Shown: one piece after another, positions 1-12,411 of the stretch
How the letters are laid out: every line of letters starts with the position of its first letter
How positions within the stretch are numbered: the first letter of the stretch is position 1
NCBI RefSeq assembly: GCF_000801105.2
Contig: NC_079512.1
Span: forward strand, 39,511,848-39,575,847
DNA length: 64,000 nt
Direction: 5' to 3'
Source of the DNA: Raphanus sativus
Lineage: Eukaryota; Streptophyta; Magnoliopsida; Brassicales; Brassicaceae
Notes under the pieces: model-generated
What the model was told of the DNA's origin: nothing
What the model saw: only the letters and a program-made list of their open reading frames with translations
Databases searched by the model: none
Program-made: the position numbers and the translations under genes

Positions 1-3000
1 GCCTTTACCATATCCGACACCTAGAGTATCAATGGTCCTACATTAAAGAGTGGTACAATCATAAGTAGCCTAATATCGCAATCATTTATATATTTACAAA
101 AGCTTTCATATATTTTTTATATTTATTATGAATATAACTTTAACTTATAAAAAAAACTTTAAATGTTTTGAATATTATTTGAAAAAACTATTTAGCTTCC
201 AATATACTACTATTTTCTAGCTAGTACCACCAATATACTAGGAATGAAAATATGGGTCATGCTTGGTATTGGTAATATCGTTTTGGCTGTAAGCTATTAG
301 TAGCGGTTGTAATCTAAAAATGAAAAATAAAAGCCATATTTATAGGCTTTAGAAAAAACTCTTGATTAGTAAATAAAATAACCAAGAAAATGATTTTGAG
401 TGTTTTTAAAAGGTTTTGATGACTTTATTAATGAAATCTGATTGGATAATATTTGACTTTTAGGACTTTAGAATTTTCTTAAAGCCTTGTCAGCTTTTAA
501 AGTTGCTTTTCCAATTACAATTATAAACTGTTTAAGAACATGTACAAAAAATTTCAAAATATCGTGTGTATATATATATATTTAATATGTTATGAAACCA
601 TATGTTCTAACCTGATGCCTTCGGTCCAGCCAGGGAACGGTTCTTTGATAGTGCTAGTAATAATTGACGGACGAATCAACACAAGTGGTAAATTCCCCCT
701 TTTTGCTCCTACAATCATCTCTCCCATTGCTTTTGTGAAAACGTAGGTGTTTGGCCATCCATACGTTCTTGCCCTATCATATTATTTAGACTATAGTCAT
801 TAGTCATTTCAAGATTAACACCAATTGCACCAAATGTTAGCAAAAAAAAAAAACACCAATTGGCATTTTATTGCAACACGTTTTGGAAATAGAACCTGGT
901 GAGTCCCATATCTTTCATTGTTTGTGTTATGGTTTCAGGAGAGGCTTCGGTGACGCGGAGCTGGTCAAGTTTCTCCTCGACCAATTTCTTCTCATGGTTG
1001 ATGTCTAGGCCGGTGGTTCCATTCAACGTTTCACCCATACGGTATGGTGTTTCCATTATCAAACCAGATTTTTCCCCGCACACGTAAGCTATATTACAAA
1101 TTAATGTTGTTAGTTGGTGGTTTTAATTATCCAGTAAAAACAGATTACTTGTAAACAGTGATCATTGTCAATAAATTGGCAATATATATATATATGAGAG
1201 TTGCTAATTAGTTATATGTTTTATGTTGGTAAATCTTATGTTAAAATAAGGAAAGATTAGAGCATCCACATGGCAAAAAAGAGCAGTTCTAAAAATTATG
1301 ATATTAATATTTTATTAAACAAATTAGTTATTGGATTATTTTTTAATGCATAAATAAAAGTTATTTAATGCATAAGTAAAATTATGATATGCGCCTATGC
1401 GGATGCTCTTAAAGTCTTAAGAAACCATAATATATCTACTGTTGGGTACGTACTTGGTAGTTGTTAGTTTTTTTGGTACGTACTTGGTAGTTATTAGTTA
1501 CATGTCAATATCGTGATACTAAGCTATGATGCATTATTAATCTGTTTTCATATAATGTCCCATCCCATTTAATCTTCCACCTGACCACTTTTATTTCTTG
1601 CATTAAACTCAAAATGTCTTTATCGTTTCATACTCTTCTAAAGCATCCGCTTTTGAAGAATTGGTAGTAGCATATAAAAGATTATAAGCGTATATAGTTA
1701 GGCTCCTTTTACTTAAGATAAGAATCAGGAAAAATGGATAGATTAGAGCAAACACAATAGTAAATAAGAAACTATTGAGAAAGTTTCTTAGATTTTTCGA
1801 GATTTTCCGCTGGTCACTGGGGGTTAAATTTAAAATCTGGGCTTTCCCAACGTCCGATGACCGAGACGTATTCCGGCCGATAATGTAGGCTGATACGGAC
1901 ACTCGCCGCTAGTTTGGATCCACTTCGGTGGATGCCAGGATACACCGGGTTATTAAAAAAAAAAAATTTAATAATTTTATTATCTTATTTAGAAACGTTA
2001 TAAACAACCATTCTGGTTGCTCTTAGAACCTTATGTTCACTTGAAAGATTAGTTGACATGGAAGAAACCCTTGTACGCAAAATATATATCACTTGCTACC
2101 TAATAAACACAAGTTATTTCACAGTCACTGACAGCAGAGTTTTGTTTTTGTATATACCTGTTGATACTTGAACAAAGATATTAACCTTTGCACATCTCTT
2201 GGCGAAATCCAAGACATTGAGGACACCCAATGTGTTGATACCAAGTGCAATATCGTATCTGCGGTTGATATAACATTCCTTTAGTACTCTAAATATATCA
2301 ATTATAATTACTGACTTGTTTTCATTGGTTTTAAGCAAAAAAAAAACTTGTTTTCATTGGTCTATACACCTTATTTTTAAACCCCTATAGTTGATCTCGC
2401 GCTAATATGTTGTTGGTTTTAAATGGAAACATATATTCAGTTTACAAGATATCAAAGTCAATTGCTGAGGGTTTATATTACCGATCTTAAACCAGTCTTT
2501 ACATTTTGTTTGGTACTACATATGGTGGTTGAATAACTCAGTAGTTAGATATTAAAATTAGCCGACCAAACAAAAGAAAAAAGATATCAAAATCAGTACC
2601 TTTCATCAAATCTAGTAGTTGCAGCTAAATTAACAATGGCATCAACTTGGTGGATCATCTCATGTTCCAAGTTAGTGTCTTGGAGACCCAGATCCTCAAG
2701 GGAAACGTCCCCATTGACAACTGTAACTTTCTCAGATGTAAGTTGATTTAGATTTGGATCATACTTCTCCTTCAGCACCCTGTACAAATCCTTCCTCAAA
2801 ATCTGCGTTGATTTTTAACACCTCAGAAGCTATATCAGCATCAATTCATGGCGGTCCATACGAGCTTTTAAGAAAAATATTATGCGAGTATAATATATGT
2901 GGACTAGTAGGTAACTTATATAAAGAGTAACTTGTTAATAATTAAATTGTGTTTAGATTTACTAGAATACTATTTGAATTGATCTTAGATGAATTTCTGG

Positions 3001-4789
3001 ATTTGAATCATATATATAGTTACTTTTTTTGTCATCCATAAATATAGTTACTAGTTCATTTGTTATTCCAGCTTAAACTATAGCAATCTATATAACAGAT
3101 TGAAAACTATTTATGAAAACATTCAGTTGAAATTTTTTTATAACTATTCAAACATAACTATTGAATCTATTTAATTGATGATTATCTAACGGCTGTAGTT
3201 TTAAAAAAAAATTCTGGAAAAAATTGTTGATTTTTTGTTTTGACTGTAATTTTTATTGGTGTAAAATTTTGACTACAGTTTAAAATAAAAATAAAACATT
3301 TAATTGTAGATTTAGTGTATATATATATAAAAGATTTTAAAAGATACAAAATAAAATTTATAATGATTCATTATTTATTGAAAAAAATAAAAATATATTT
3401 TTCTAAAAGGAATAAATGATAAGTTATAATAGTCTCTTTAAAAATATGTTAGTAGTATACACGGAGTTTATAGTTTATAAATTAATTATATAAGTTTAAA
3501 TTGATGGTTTCATTGTTTATAAAATATGTGTTGAATGTAACTTAAATGAATATGCATTTCTTTATTGTGGAAATCTCCAAAAAAAAATAGGCTCTGGATG
3601 AAAAGTAGTTTGTTGACTTTAGATATTTATTTATTGTGGAAAATTCATAAAAATAAACTCTAGATATTTGACTGTAGAAAGCATTTGTATAAAAGTAAAT
3701 TAATTAAGAAGCTATGGATTTTAAAATCTTAGTAAAACATGATTGATGTTAACCTGATACTGTAAAAATAAATGGGGCTTTGTACCGCATCTATAGCAAC
3801 CATCAATCACGCTCAGTTTGATTTTCTTATTTTAGAGTTATCGTTAGGGTTTAGTTTTGTTAGAGAAATTATAACAAAAATTATGTGTGTAAAAAGAACT
3901 AAAAACCAATAAGGTACAAAGTACAAACTTACCTAATAGTTAAGATTTGTCTTTTTGTAATTTTAAAACTTGATTCAGTGATTAAATAGTCATTTTTAAT
4001 AAACAACAGCTAAACCTACAGCAACTCGGACATGTCAAACCTAGCATGAAGAGACAAACCTCGTCTTTAAACCTCTGGGTAGCAGATTTTTCATTTGATG
4101 CTCTTAGAAGAAGATAGAGTTTCTTCACGTTTGGTGCCACCCTTAATATCTTCTCCACGAAAACTGCATTTGAATTTAAATAACCTTATTCACCACCACA
4201 CCCCCCGCCAAAAAAAAAAAATCTTGACCGGCGATTACAAATAAAGGAGTCGCATTATCAACCCACAAAATTACTTACTGAGTACTGATTAAATGGTTAC
4301 TATATCTTAAATGGTGATCGGTGCAAGTCTACAAGCATTTACAATGCGTGAACTTCACTGTCTAAGTTACACATGCATACTGCTGTCTATATTTGAAAAC
4401 TTATATATAATATGTTATAAAGTTCGAGTCTAGCTCAAGTTTTTTTCTCACAAATCATATGATAATGTCAGAATATTAATTATCTATAATTTTTTCTGTT
4501 TTGCTAATCTTGGTGGCCATATCTTAGCATCGGTCTGGATGGTACGAGGTTTAACTTGCTTTGCAAGAACCAAACCAACACAACCAAGCAGCTATTTGCT
4601 AAGGATGTAAAAAATAACAGCTATTTGCTAAGAGAAGGAGGCTTTATGCGTATGTATATGAATGTATAGAGAGACAGAGCAAAGGAAGAAGAGAGTACTA
4701 TTTGCTAAGAACCCAGCAGCTCCGATGACCAATATTGATTTGTTGTCAAGGTACTGAAGAACACTTACGACCTCCATTTCTGTCGACAT
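1..4789 (-). CDS. CER4: Fatty acyl-CoA reductase CER4/FAR3 (5' part, 7 exons; runs off window start)
   Basis: Alcohol-forming fatty acyl-CoA reductase; in Arabidopsis CER4/FAR3 makes the C24-C30 primary alcohols of stem wax at the ER of epidermal cells. Exons read on the minus strand: 4789-4699, 4163-4060, 2802-2600, 2258-2158, 1088-896, 773-612 and 37-1 (open at the edge). They join in frame with GT-AG borders and encode the first 297 residues of a family about 490 long. Visible motifs: the Rossmann nucleotide loop IGAAGFLAN near residue 25, the reductase signature [24 protein letters not shown], and the catalytic YxxxK as [11 protein letters not shown]. The start follows family N-termini ([11 protein letters not shown]). 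No frameshift or stop is seen. A MITE sits in the intron between exons 4 and 5. The family is certain; FAR3 over other FARs is inferred from sequence similarity and gene order. Confidence 0.9.
1259..1409. mobile_element. Small MULE-type MITE in a CER4 intron
   Basis: About 150 bp between imperfect terminal inverted repeats: AGAGCATCCACATGGC at the left, and the complement of the right end reads AGAGCATCCGCATAGGC. The interior is AT-rich and non-coding. The GAGCATCC ends match other MITEs in this window (33991, 57520). No convincing target duplication is visible. It lies inside the 1089-2157 intron. Confidence 0.65.
1800..1965 (+). repeat. Possible retroposon 3' end with poly(A) tail in a CER4 intron
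   Basis: A GC-richer block within an AT-rich intron contains a short stem (GGATCCACTTCGGTGGAT near 1916-1933) and ends in an A-run at about 1956-1968. This is what a SINE or LINE 3' end looks like. I could not find a clear tRNA-like promoter or a flanking duplication, so the class is uncertain. Confidence 0.3.
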
Positions 4790-5659
4790 AATTTATGTTT
4801 GTAATTAAGCACGTTTAAGCGAGAGAAATAATTCAATCGAGTACAAAGAACAAATTCACATGAGTGACCAATTTATAGTTTCAAGCTATAAGTATAATCA
4901 ATGTGATCACCTACATTTTTTTCTTTCTCCCAACCACTTAGAATTAGCTGTCAACAGTCCTCTTTCAAATAACTCTTAATTTACTCTTACGTACATGTTA
5001 GGATCAGTTTGACGTGGCCGGGTATCGGAGTGGTATGTGGTGAAGAGTCCCGCCTAGAGATACATATAGTCTGTAGGAGGATGGAGAGGCTACACGAGAG
5101 AGCCATCAGAAGCACTACACAAGTCCAACCTAAAGAAGGCTTCATTGTATATTAGAGCCTTTACATATTTCGCGGATATTATTTTCAGTATGATTAACGC
5201 TTTAATTGGATATAATAAAGTCTTTGGGAAGAAAACATCGTATCCAATTAAAGTTGTTATATTCAAGTATCCATAAACCAACAGAACAAGATTTCCAAAA
5301 TATTTTGTTCCAAACAATAGATATGAACGTTTTCATTTTCAACTCATACTTTAAGTTGGAAGCCTAGCTATTCTGACAAAAGGCGCTTTTAAACTCCCTA
5401 GCCAAAGAGATAAAATCATACTCGTATTATATTAAGTGCTGTTTTAAACCAAAGAAACTTGGCCATTATTCTTTTCTTAAAAAGGTAAAACATCATTTAA
5501 TTTTTTTGGTTTAAAAATAATACTTAAACGTGAAATTAATGTGAGTAAAATCACCCACCTTTCAATCACTAGCTTTAAATTAGCTGGCAAGTGTCAACAA
5601 ATTAAATCGCATATACAAAACCATATACATGCAGACTGTACATTATATATAAAGATATA
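4790..5659. other. CER4 upstream region
   Basis: Non-coding DNA just upstream of the CER4 start codon; it should hold the CER4 promoter. I see no gene, RNA gene or intact transposon ends here. Confidence 0.5.
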
Positions 5660-6329
5660 CTAGATTTTAATCCGCGATTTGGAAGCGCGGAATATTTTAC
5701 GATAAAAAATTTCACTAGTAACTTAATAAATATTTTGGTAATTTTTAAAAGAGTGTGTATTTAAAATACTTTTGTATTTAAGTCAGTGTTTTTAAATTCA
5801 ACCCGATTGCAACTATACCCGTTAATCCGGAGATCTGACAATTCAATTTTGGTTTTTAAAATATTCATATTAAAAAATCACTAAAACCCGAGACTAACCG
5901 ATTGAACTGATAGATGACCGATATGTAATCTAATTAGATTTAAATTGTAATGTAATCTAATTAGATTTAAATTGTAATAGTTTCATAATTTGTAATCTTA
6001 TAATCCAAATTTTAAAGTTCATTATTTTGCAATTTATGAAAATATGACGTTTCTACAAAATTTTAAAGAGAAAATGATAGATATAAAATAATAAGATTAA
6101 TTAATGTATTGTTTGGAAAAATTGATAGTAGTATAAAAAATATTTTGTTTGGAAACATTGATAATAATATAAAGAAATAAGTATATTGTTTGGAAAAATA
6201 GATAGTAGTATAAAGAAAAGAACATTTGTGATTTAATGTAGATTTAACTATAAAGTATAAAGATGTATTTAATTTAAAAATTTACAAAATAAATGTTAGA
6301 TCCAACAGAATGTTTCTGTTTTAATAAGA
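5660..6329 (-). mobile_element. Short non-autonomous Helitron
   Basis: Read on the minus strand, the element starts with TCTTATTAAAACAGAAAC at 6329 and ends with CTAG at 5660. A GC hairpin (CCGCGCTTCCAAATCGCGG, near 5672-5690) lies about 8 bases inside the CTAG end. It sits between A (5659) and T (6330) on the plus strand, as Helitrons do, with no target duplication. It has no coding capacity. The ends resemble those of the Helitron at 14727-16337, so both appear to belong to one family. Confidence 0.75.
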
Positions 6330-7333
6330 TAGATATATAACTTTTGCACTTCATCGGAGTTTTTTTCACTTCATCAAAGTTGATCAACGAGATGATGGTA
6401 ATCCAGTGATAACAGTTTGTGATGTCCAATCAACGAGATGATGGTAATCCAGACAAAGAGTTTAGACGAATTTACGTACCAAGTGGGGGTCCTGAAAATC
6501 AACAGGGATTTCGTACCAAGTGAGATCGCATGTTAAGCAGATACTTAAGCTTGACTTGAATTATTAAAGTATTCTCCCTTCGAACCTACCTACATTGAAG
6601 AGAAAATAGATGCAACTTACAACCATATAGACCAATATGGGGGCTAATTAAGGCATGACATCGACGTCCCTCTGTCTCAACTCCTTTGCATGTTCTTCGT
6701 GCTGTGATTGACCGCTTGATTCGAGATAGGCTTCTCTCCTGCCCGGCGAGGTCTCACTCAGTTCCCTCGCTGTACTTTGATTCTTATCAGCCACCTTGAT
6801 CGCTCTTTTTCTCTCTGAGTTGTGTTGTTGTTAGTTTCTTTTCTTTTCCTGTATAATAAACTGCTAATATTCAAAAATTTAAAGAATTAACTAGATTTTG
6901 ATTCGTCTTTAAAAAGATAGGTATATTTTGTTTTATATTTTTTTAAAAAATTCAATTTTTATATTCCTGTGTTTTAATTATATTTGTGTATTCATAATCA
7001 TATTTGTACAAAATATTTTTTAAATAATTAATAAAATGTTTATAATAATTGTATTAGAATAACTAGACCAAATATTTATCATTAGATCATATTATTATTT
7101 TAATAGAATAGACGAGAGAAAAATGCATTAGTTAAAAGACTGCGGCAGCAGATAATTCCAAATTTTCATACGAAAGCTTCTACTCAAAATAAATGAAAGA
7201 AATTTTATAATTATTTAAGGTCAACAAATAGATAAAATATATTTTGTTCATGAAAAATATTCCAATTTCATTGAGCTGATAGATTTAAATGGCAATATAT
7301 AATGTCATCAAAATTTAAAGTTACTATTATATT
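6330..7333. other. Intergenic DNA with a 46-bp tandem duplication
   Basis: No gene is seen. The 23-base string at 6384-6406 (starting TCAACGAGATGATGG) recurs exactly at 6430-6452, giving a two-copy tandem repeat of period 46. The rest is AT-rich. Confidence 0.5.
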
Positions 7334-8181
7334 GAGCACCTCCATCGGTGGATTTAGGAGGAGGTGCTTAAGCATTAAACGGAAAAAATAAATCAAAAAT
7401 GGTATTATTAGGCAGGAGCGCTCCTTAATTAAGTGATTTTAGGAATGGTAAAGACGCCAGACGTGGCAGGAAGGTATTGATTGGGTCATTTAAGTCAAAG
7501 GGGAAAAACTCGTGACTCTCTTTTTCGTTGTCGGTTCCGCTTTCTCTTGTTCGGTTCTCTGAAATCGGTCTGAATCTCGCGGTCGTTTCTGTCAGAAATC
7601 TCCGAAGGTTGATGATGTTTGATCCGTTTGTTGGTGATTATGGTTTTCTCTTGTTCGATTTCGTTGAAATCCCATCGTCGGATCTCTCTTTTCCTCGTCG
7701 ATTCAGATGAAATCTCCAACAGAGAAGACGTTTGATTCGTTTCTTTCTTCGTCGAGGAGGAGGTCCAGACTCGTCCATGCAATCACCATAAATGTTAAGT
7801 TTCTTTTAATCTGTCCTAGTTCATTGTCTTAATCTGTCCTAGTTCATTGAAAAACAGTTGTAGCAGTAAAGGATGGTTTAGCTGCGTGGGAGAGAGTGAA
7901 GAAGAAGACACATAAGTATAACATTGAAGAAGACTAACCATCTCTCTTTAAAATCAGCGATAAGTAGACATCCTTTAATGCGTGTTAGACATATTGGAAT
8001 ATTTGTTTCAATATATAAATATCAGTTTCAATGTATAATATCGGGTTAGCAATATAATTGTTAATCCATTTGGATTCGATCATTTGATATGCTATTTTTC
8101 TAACCCGAGATTGGTTTATTTAAACATGTTTTCAGGTCGAAGAAGAACACCAATACAGAAGCAGCCAAGATGTGAATGCAG

Positions 8182-8241
8182 ACGATCAGCTACATGGCGG
8201 AACGTGTTGTCGGCGAAGGATCTTTTGGCGTTGTGTTTCAA
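8182..8241 (+). pseudogene. Isolated exon of a GSK3/SHAGGY-like kinase
   Basis: Sixty bases translate to TISYMAERVVG followed by EGSFGVVFQ, the glycine-loop region of plant GSK3/shaggy kinases (usually GHGSFG). It is preceded by an AG and followed by GTGAGT, so the block matches one native exon with intron flanks. The exons that should follow (the AKCLETGE and VAIKK region) are absent downstream, so no kinase can be made. This is a gene fragment, probably moved here by the surrounding transposon-like segment. The kinase identity is strong; the capture mechanism is inferred. Confidence 0.75.
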
Positions 8242-8274
8242 GTGAGTTTTTCTTCTCCTTACTAAATGAAAAGT

Positions 8275-8386
8275 GTAACACTCGTGACTTGTTGGTTAGT
8301 GGCTGGGTTAGGATTTTATGGTATCACACTGTAACACTCGTGACTTGCTGGTTAGTGGCTGAGTTAGGATTGTGATAGTATCACAC
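8275..8386. repeat. Two-copy tandem repeat, period 56
   Basis: The block starting GTAACACTCGTGACTTG at 8275 recurs at 8331 with a few substitutions. A third partial copy (GGTTAGTGGC) lies near 8409. It falls directly downstream of the kinase exon fragment. Confidence 0.7.
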
Positions 8387-10313
8387 TGTATTTGTATTTT
8401 CAATATCTGGTTAGTGGCCGATTTTTTCTCCTTTACAATTAATATTTGTATTTTCAGTATGTTGTAATGTCTCTTTTTAATAAAACTAGGGGGTAGGGCG
8501 GTACAAACAGTAAATTTCAAATAATATAGAAACATCTTATATTTGAATGAGCATTTGTCAATATAAATGTTTGAATTGATTAACACAATTATAAGATTTT
8601 TTATTTCATTTTTAAAGTTGATATGATTTATTTTAAAATAGCTTACTTAAAAAGTTCTGGTTTATTTATCTAGATTAAAATTGTTTATTTATGCATATAT
8701 GTTTTAAATAAGCAAATATCATTTTATAAAATGAGTCAGGTAGACATAAAATCTAACTTAAACACAAACTGAAAATCTGTTCAGAATTAAAATAAGTTAG
8801 TGCCTAAACTCAAACAAAATTTAAACATAAATATAAAAGATAGTTTTCTAGATACACAGTTATGCTTGTCATAATTCTTGAGACGATGTTTCTTTCTACG
8901 TTTTTTTTTTCATTATTGCTTGGATTATATATTTTATTTTAGTCACTAACTAACTTTTTGGTATCCTTCAACGAATTATCCTTCAAAGACAACGAATTAT
9001 CCTTCAAAAGACGCTAAACGCTAGAATTTGAGTCAGATTTAGAAATCGTCATCATCTTCCTCGGTAATATATTTGTTTTACATTTAGAATGTCATTATAA
9101 TTTATAACAGATGCGACCTACAATATAGAAGAATATAAGATACTTATTTAAATTAATTATACAGAAGGTGAAATACGCTGGATGAGCATGAAGCTTAGAA
9201 TACCTTGAATACTCGAATAAGAAGGAAGGCCACGAACTTAGTAAATCCCATATGGATCATGAGTTAATGTTAGGAACTGGAAAATTGAAGTACTTGGGAG
9301 ATAGAATTCTCTGCAAAACGAAATCCAAAAACAATAGACAATAATTAAAGCCAGACATAAATGGGAAGAAAAGAAGAACAAATAGCTATATTCAGTAACA
9401 ATATGAAATAAAACTTTCTGACACAACTCTTGAGGCTATGGTTTCATTTCGATTCAAATCTCAAATTCTTGTTAGATAATAAAATATCACCGTAGGGAAT
9501 AACACCAGAAGCAAGGAGATTCGAAATCGAGAATCACAATCAGATCCAAGAAGAATGGATATGTAACTATACCTCGAGTTGGAAAGACGAAGAATGTGAA
9601 TCTCGGCTTTCAGGTTAACCGGAATCACATTAATACGATAAATATCAACACATAATGATCGATACAAAAAACGAAATCAGAAAAAACACTCACATTTACA
9701 TCAACTAGGAGAAAATCCATCCACATAAGCTTTCGCAGAGAAAACTTTAAAACATATTTATACCTGATTTCGCCGCAATCAAAAGTTTTGAAGTGGGTTT
9801 GCGAATTAAAAGGATTAAGGATGATTGGTTATCACGCATATCGTTACAGAAAACTGGATCGTCTCTTGCACCGATCGAAGAGAAACAATAATCACCAAAG
9901 CATTTTTCATCACCGATTAGGGTTTCCCTCGACTTGTATTGTCGGTGGGTCTCAAAACGGTAGAGTAAGACGAAGCCCAATTGGAAAAGATGAAATACGA
10001 AGCACTGCGTTTTATTTAAAAGGACACGTGTCGAACGCTTAAAATGTGAATTGTTGTGCTGGATGCTGACGTGGCGCGCTCAGGAAAGAGTAAACTGTCT
10101 TTTATATAAATAGATTTATGTTTTTACATGTTATGAAATTTAATTATTTTACTTTTACGAAAAAAAAAAATAAGAACCTTAATAAGTTCTACCATTGGAC
10201 AAAGAAAAATTAAATTAGGAAAACAGAGGTCCTAAACCTTTCAAATCATTGTTTTTAATACTAAACTATTGATTAGGAAGTCCTTATTGATGGAGGTGGT
10301 CTTAGAACGTGCA

Positions 10314-11560
10314 ACATAATATATGTAACTAATTCTCTTTCGGTGTTAAGAAAAAAAAAACTAATTTTCTTTCTCACTCAAAAAATTCCAAAATATTAAA
10401 ATTATGTTGAATTGTACACTTTCATGGTTTTAGCTTGGGTCAAGTTTAGATGAATCATGCAATCAGGCCCATTCAATCTTGTGCTGGCTGTCACTTCCAA
10501 ACTCACTCAGAACTCTAACAACAACTGAATCTTAAAAAGTAAAAAAAAACTGTAAAGCTCTTCAGAATTAGTTTTTCCCCGAATCTATAACTCTTCGAGT
10601 CTTAGAGTTGTGTCAAAGAGGAATGCATAACAACGAGCAGAGAACAAGATTCGGTTGTGGTTTTTGAAGAGACTCAAGTTTATTTTTCCCTTGCGCTATT
10701 TATTGATGTTTTATAAAGGTTCTTCAAATTTAGATAAAACGTATATAACTATGACTTGAAAGCAAACATAAGTAGTTATGAAGCAGCTAGCTCTCACTAT
10801 GGGTCCAAAGTAGATTAGCCTGCGCCATGTGTCCCGCGTATACCGTATACGTCGACTTCCCGGACTTTTGTTCCCACGTCTTTCTTTCTTGGCACTAATC
10901 TATTACATTTCTTGATATATTTTTCTTTTATTGCTTTTTTCCTGCACCACGAAAGTAATTTTTTCCTTTATTGTATAACATATTTCTAATATTTGTAGCT
11001 ATGGTTAAGTTGAGAATATACCGGTTCTGATTAGGTCTGGTCAGTGAGTATACGCCCATGTTACTGTACACTCAACGTGAACCTCGTGTTATCAACATTT
11101 CTGCTGCATACTATATATAGTCTGTAATAAGCTACTAAGTTAATCTATCCATATATTATATTGTTAAAGTTATTGTTTGTTTTCCTTGAAAATGCTCTGT
11201 AGTAAAAGAAGGGGTAAACTGCTCCACTGGCTCAAAATTGCAATTGAAGTGAAGAAAACAAAAAGTTACATAAGGTCGCTACAAGGAAAAAAAACTCGTT
11301 TGTGACGAAATTACAAATCACAAGAGAAAAGATTCCGATCCATTGGAGATTTGAGAGCCTGTCTTTAGTCGATCCGATCCATTCACCTGTGGGTTTCTTT
11401 TATAGTACTTCTTTCGTAAGGACTATAAGATTCACTTTAATCATTACTTGAATCCATAAAAGCTTCACAAGAGTAAAGAGTAAACAAGGATAACGTTTTA
11501 GTCAGATTGGAGTATATACACTTCATAAGAGTAAAGAGTAAGCAAGTTTATATATATTAC
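10314..11560. other. Intergenic DNA and 3' flank of SOFL5
   Basis: Mostly AT-rich and without a supported gene. The minus-strand segment beginning at 11386 follows a good acceptor and may be the last SOFL5 exon or 3' UTR (see SOFL5). Otherwise no recognisable element. Confidence 0.4.
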
Positions 11561-12411
11561 CTAACTGGTTATTTAGAATTTCCGTATGCAGATAGCCATA
11601 CCGTTCTTGTAATGCTGTTTTGTCCTACTTGTTTAAACAAAAAAACTCATGTAGTGAGTCACTTGAGACAAGTCACGTGTGCTCAAACGGAATCTCACTG
11701 AGTGAAGAGAGAGAGAAACCTGAAAGTGAGTTGCCGAGAAGCCTTGCGAATAATCCAATGTACTTTCTGGAAAGGTTTGCTCTATCTTATTACCGCCACC
11801 CACACTTTTCTGCAACATCTACAAGAAATATACAAAAGGAAGATAAAATCAAGACCATACATATAAATCTTTGTTTTACAATTACTAAGGTCGAACTCAT
11901 CCTGGAATGCTATGTGATGTAATTGTGGCTACGGATTTAATATATTATATATATATATATATATATATTACAAAATTGATTGATCTTTGTCATTGGAGGA
12001 AAGAGTGATAACTAATGGACTATTATTTCACATGGGTTTACAGTTTTTCTTTGAAGAAAAAAGAAGACTTACATGAGAACTAGCAGTATCATCAAGCAGA
12101 GAGTTCATTTTCTCATAATCTCTTCTGTCCTTTTCTCTCTTGCTCTGTATCTTAGGACCAGCATTGTTTAAGTTTTTGACAGAACCTTCCTCATAAATAT
12201 TCCTTGGACCAGAAGATGCATCTGAAATCATTGACAAATCTTCTTCTTCTTGATGCACATAATTTTGGCTCCATGAATCTTTGCTTCTTATGTTATCAAA
12301 CCCATTGGTGTCTCGGAAACAAGAAGGACTTGAAGAAGAAGATACAGAATGGTCTAAGTACAGAGTCCATCCTGACTCGCATCCACTACTCCATTCCGAC
12401 GAACCCGACAT
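11561..12411 (-). CDS. SOFL5: SOB FIVE-LIKE 5 (SOFL5), 3' end not fully resolved
   Basis: Member of the plant-specific SOB5/SOFL family, which raises cytokinin levels when overexpressed; biochemical role unknown. Exons on the minus strand: 12411-12073 (113 codons), 11809-11720 (30 codons) and 11624-11561, all in frame. Both family motifs are present: motif A as EWSSGCESGWTLYLD near residue 6, and motif B as DLSMISDASSGPR. A basic stretch QSKREKDRRDYEK could be a nuclear signal. The third exon reads DKTALQERYGYLHTE and ends at a GT donor. A fourth exon may start at 11386, but its frame is doubtful, so the C-terminus is provisional. The start is the first ATG giving the family N-terminus MSGSSEW. 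Gene order supports the AT4G33800 orthologue. Confidence 0.8.
11943..11969. repeat. AT dinucleotide microsatellite
   Basis: A run of TA repeats about 27 bases long in the first intron of SOFL5. A likely length-variable marker. Confidence 0.8.

Larger units (their letters stand above)
7334..10313. mobile_element. Putative MULE-like element carrying host gene fragments
   Basis: The left end reads GAGCACCTCCATC and the complement of the right end reads AGACCACCTCCATC, suggesting terminal inverted repeats about 3 kb apart. The left end itself folds (AGCACCTCC pairs with GGAGGTGCT at 7365-7373). Inside are GC-richer, gene-like blocks (7495-7790 and 9780-10060) in an AT-rich setting, and an exact exon of a GSK3-type kinase at 8182-8241. 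No transposase is visible and I found no 9-bp target duplication, so it may be old or made of more than one insertion. Confidence 0.45.

Noticed and set aside
7495..7782. A basic 95-residue minus-strand reading frame
   Set aside because: No family motif; composition (R/K/E-rich) is what a CT-rich leader-like sequence gives on its complement.
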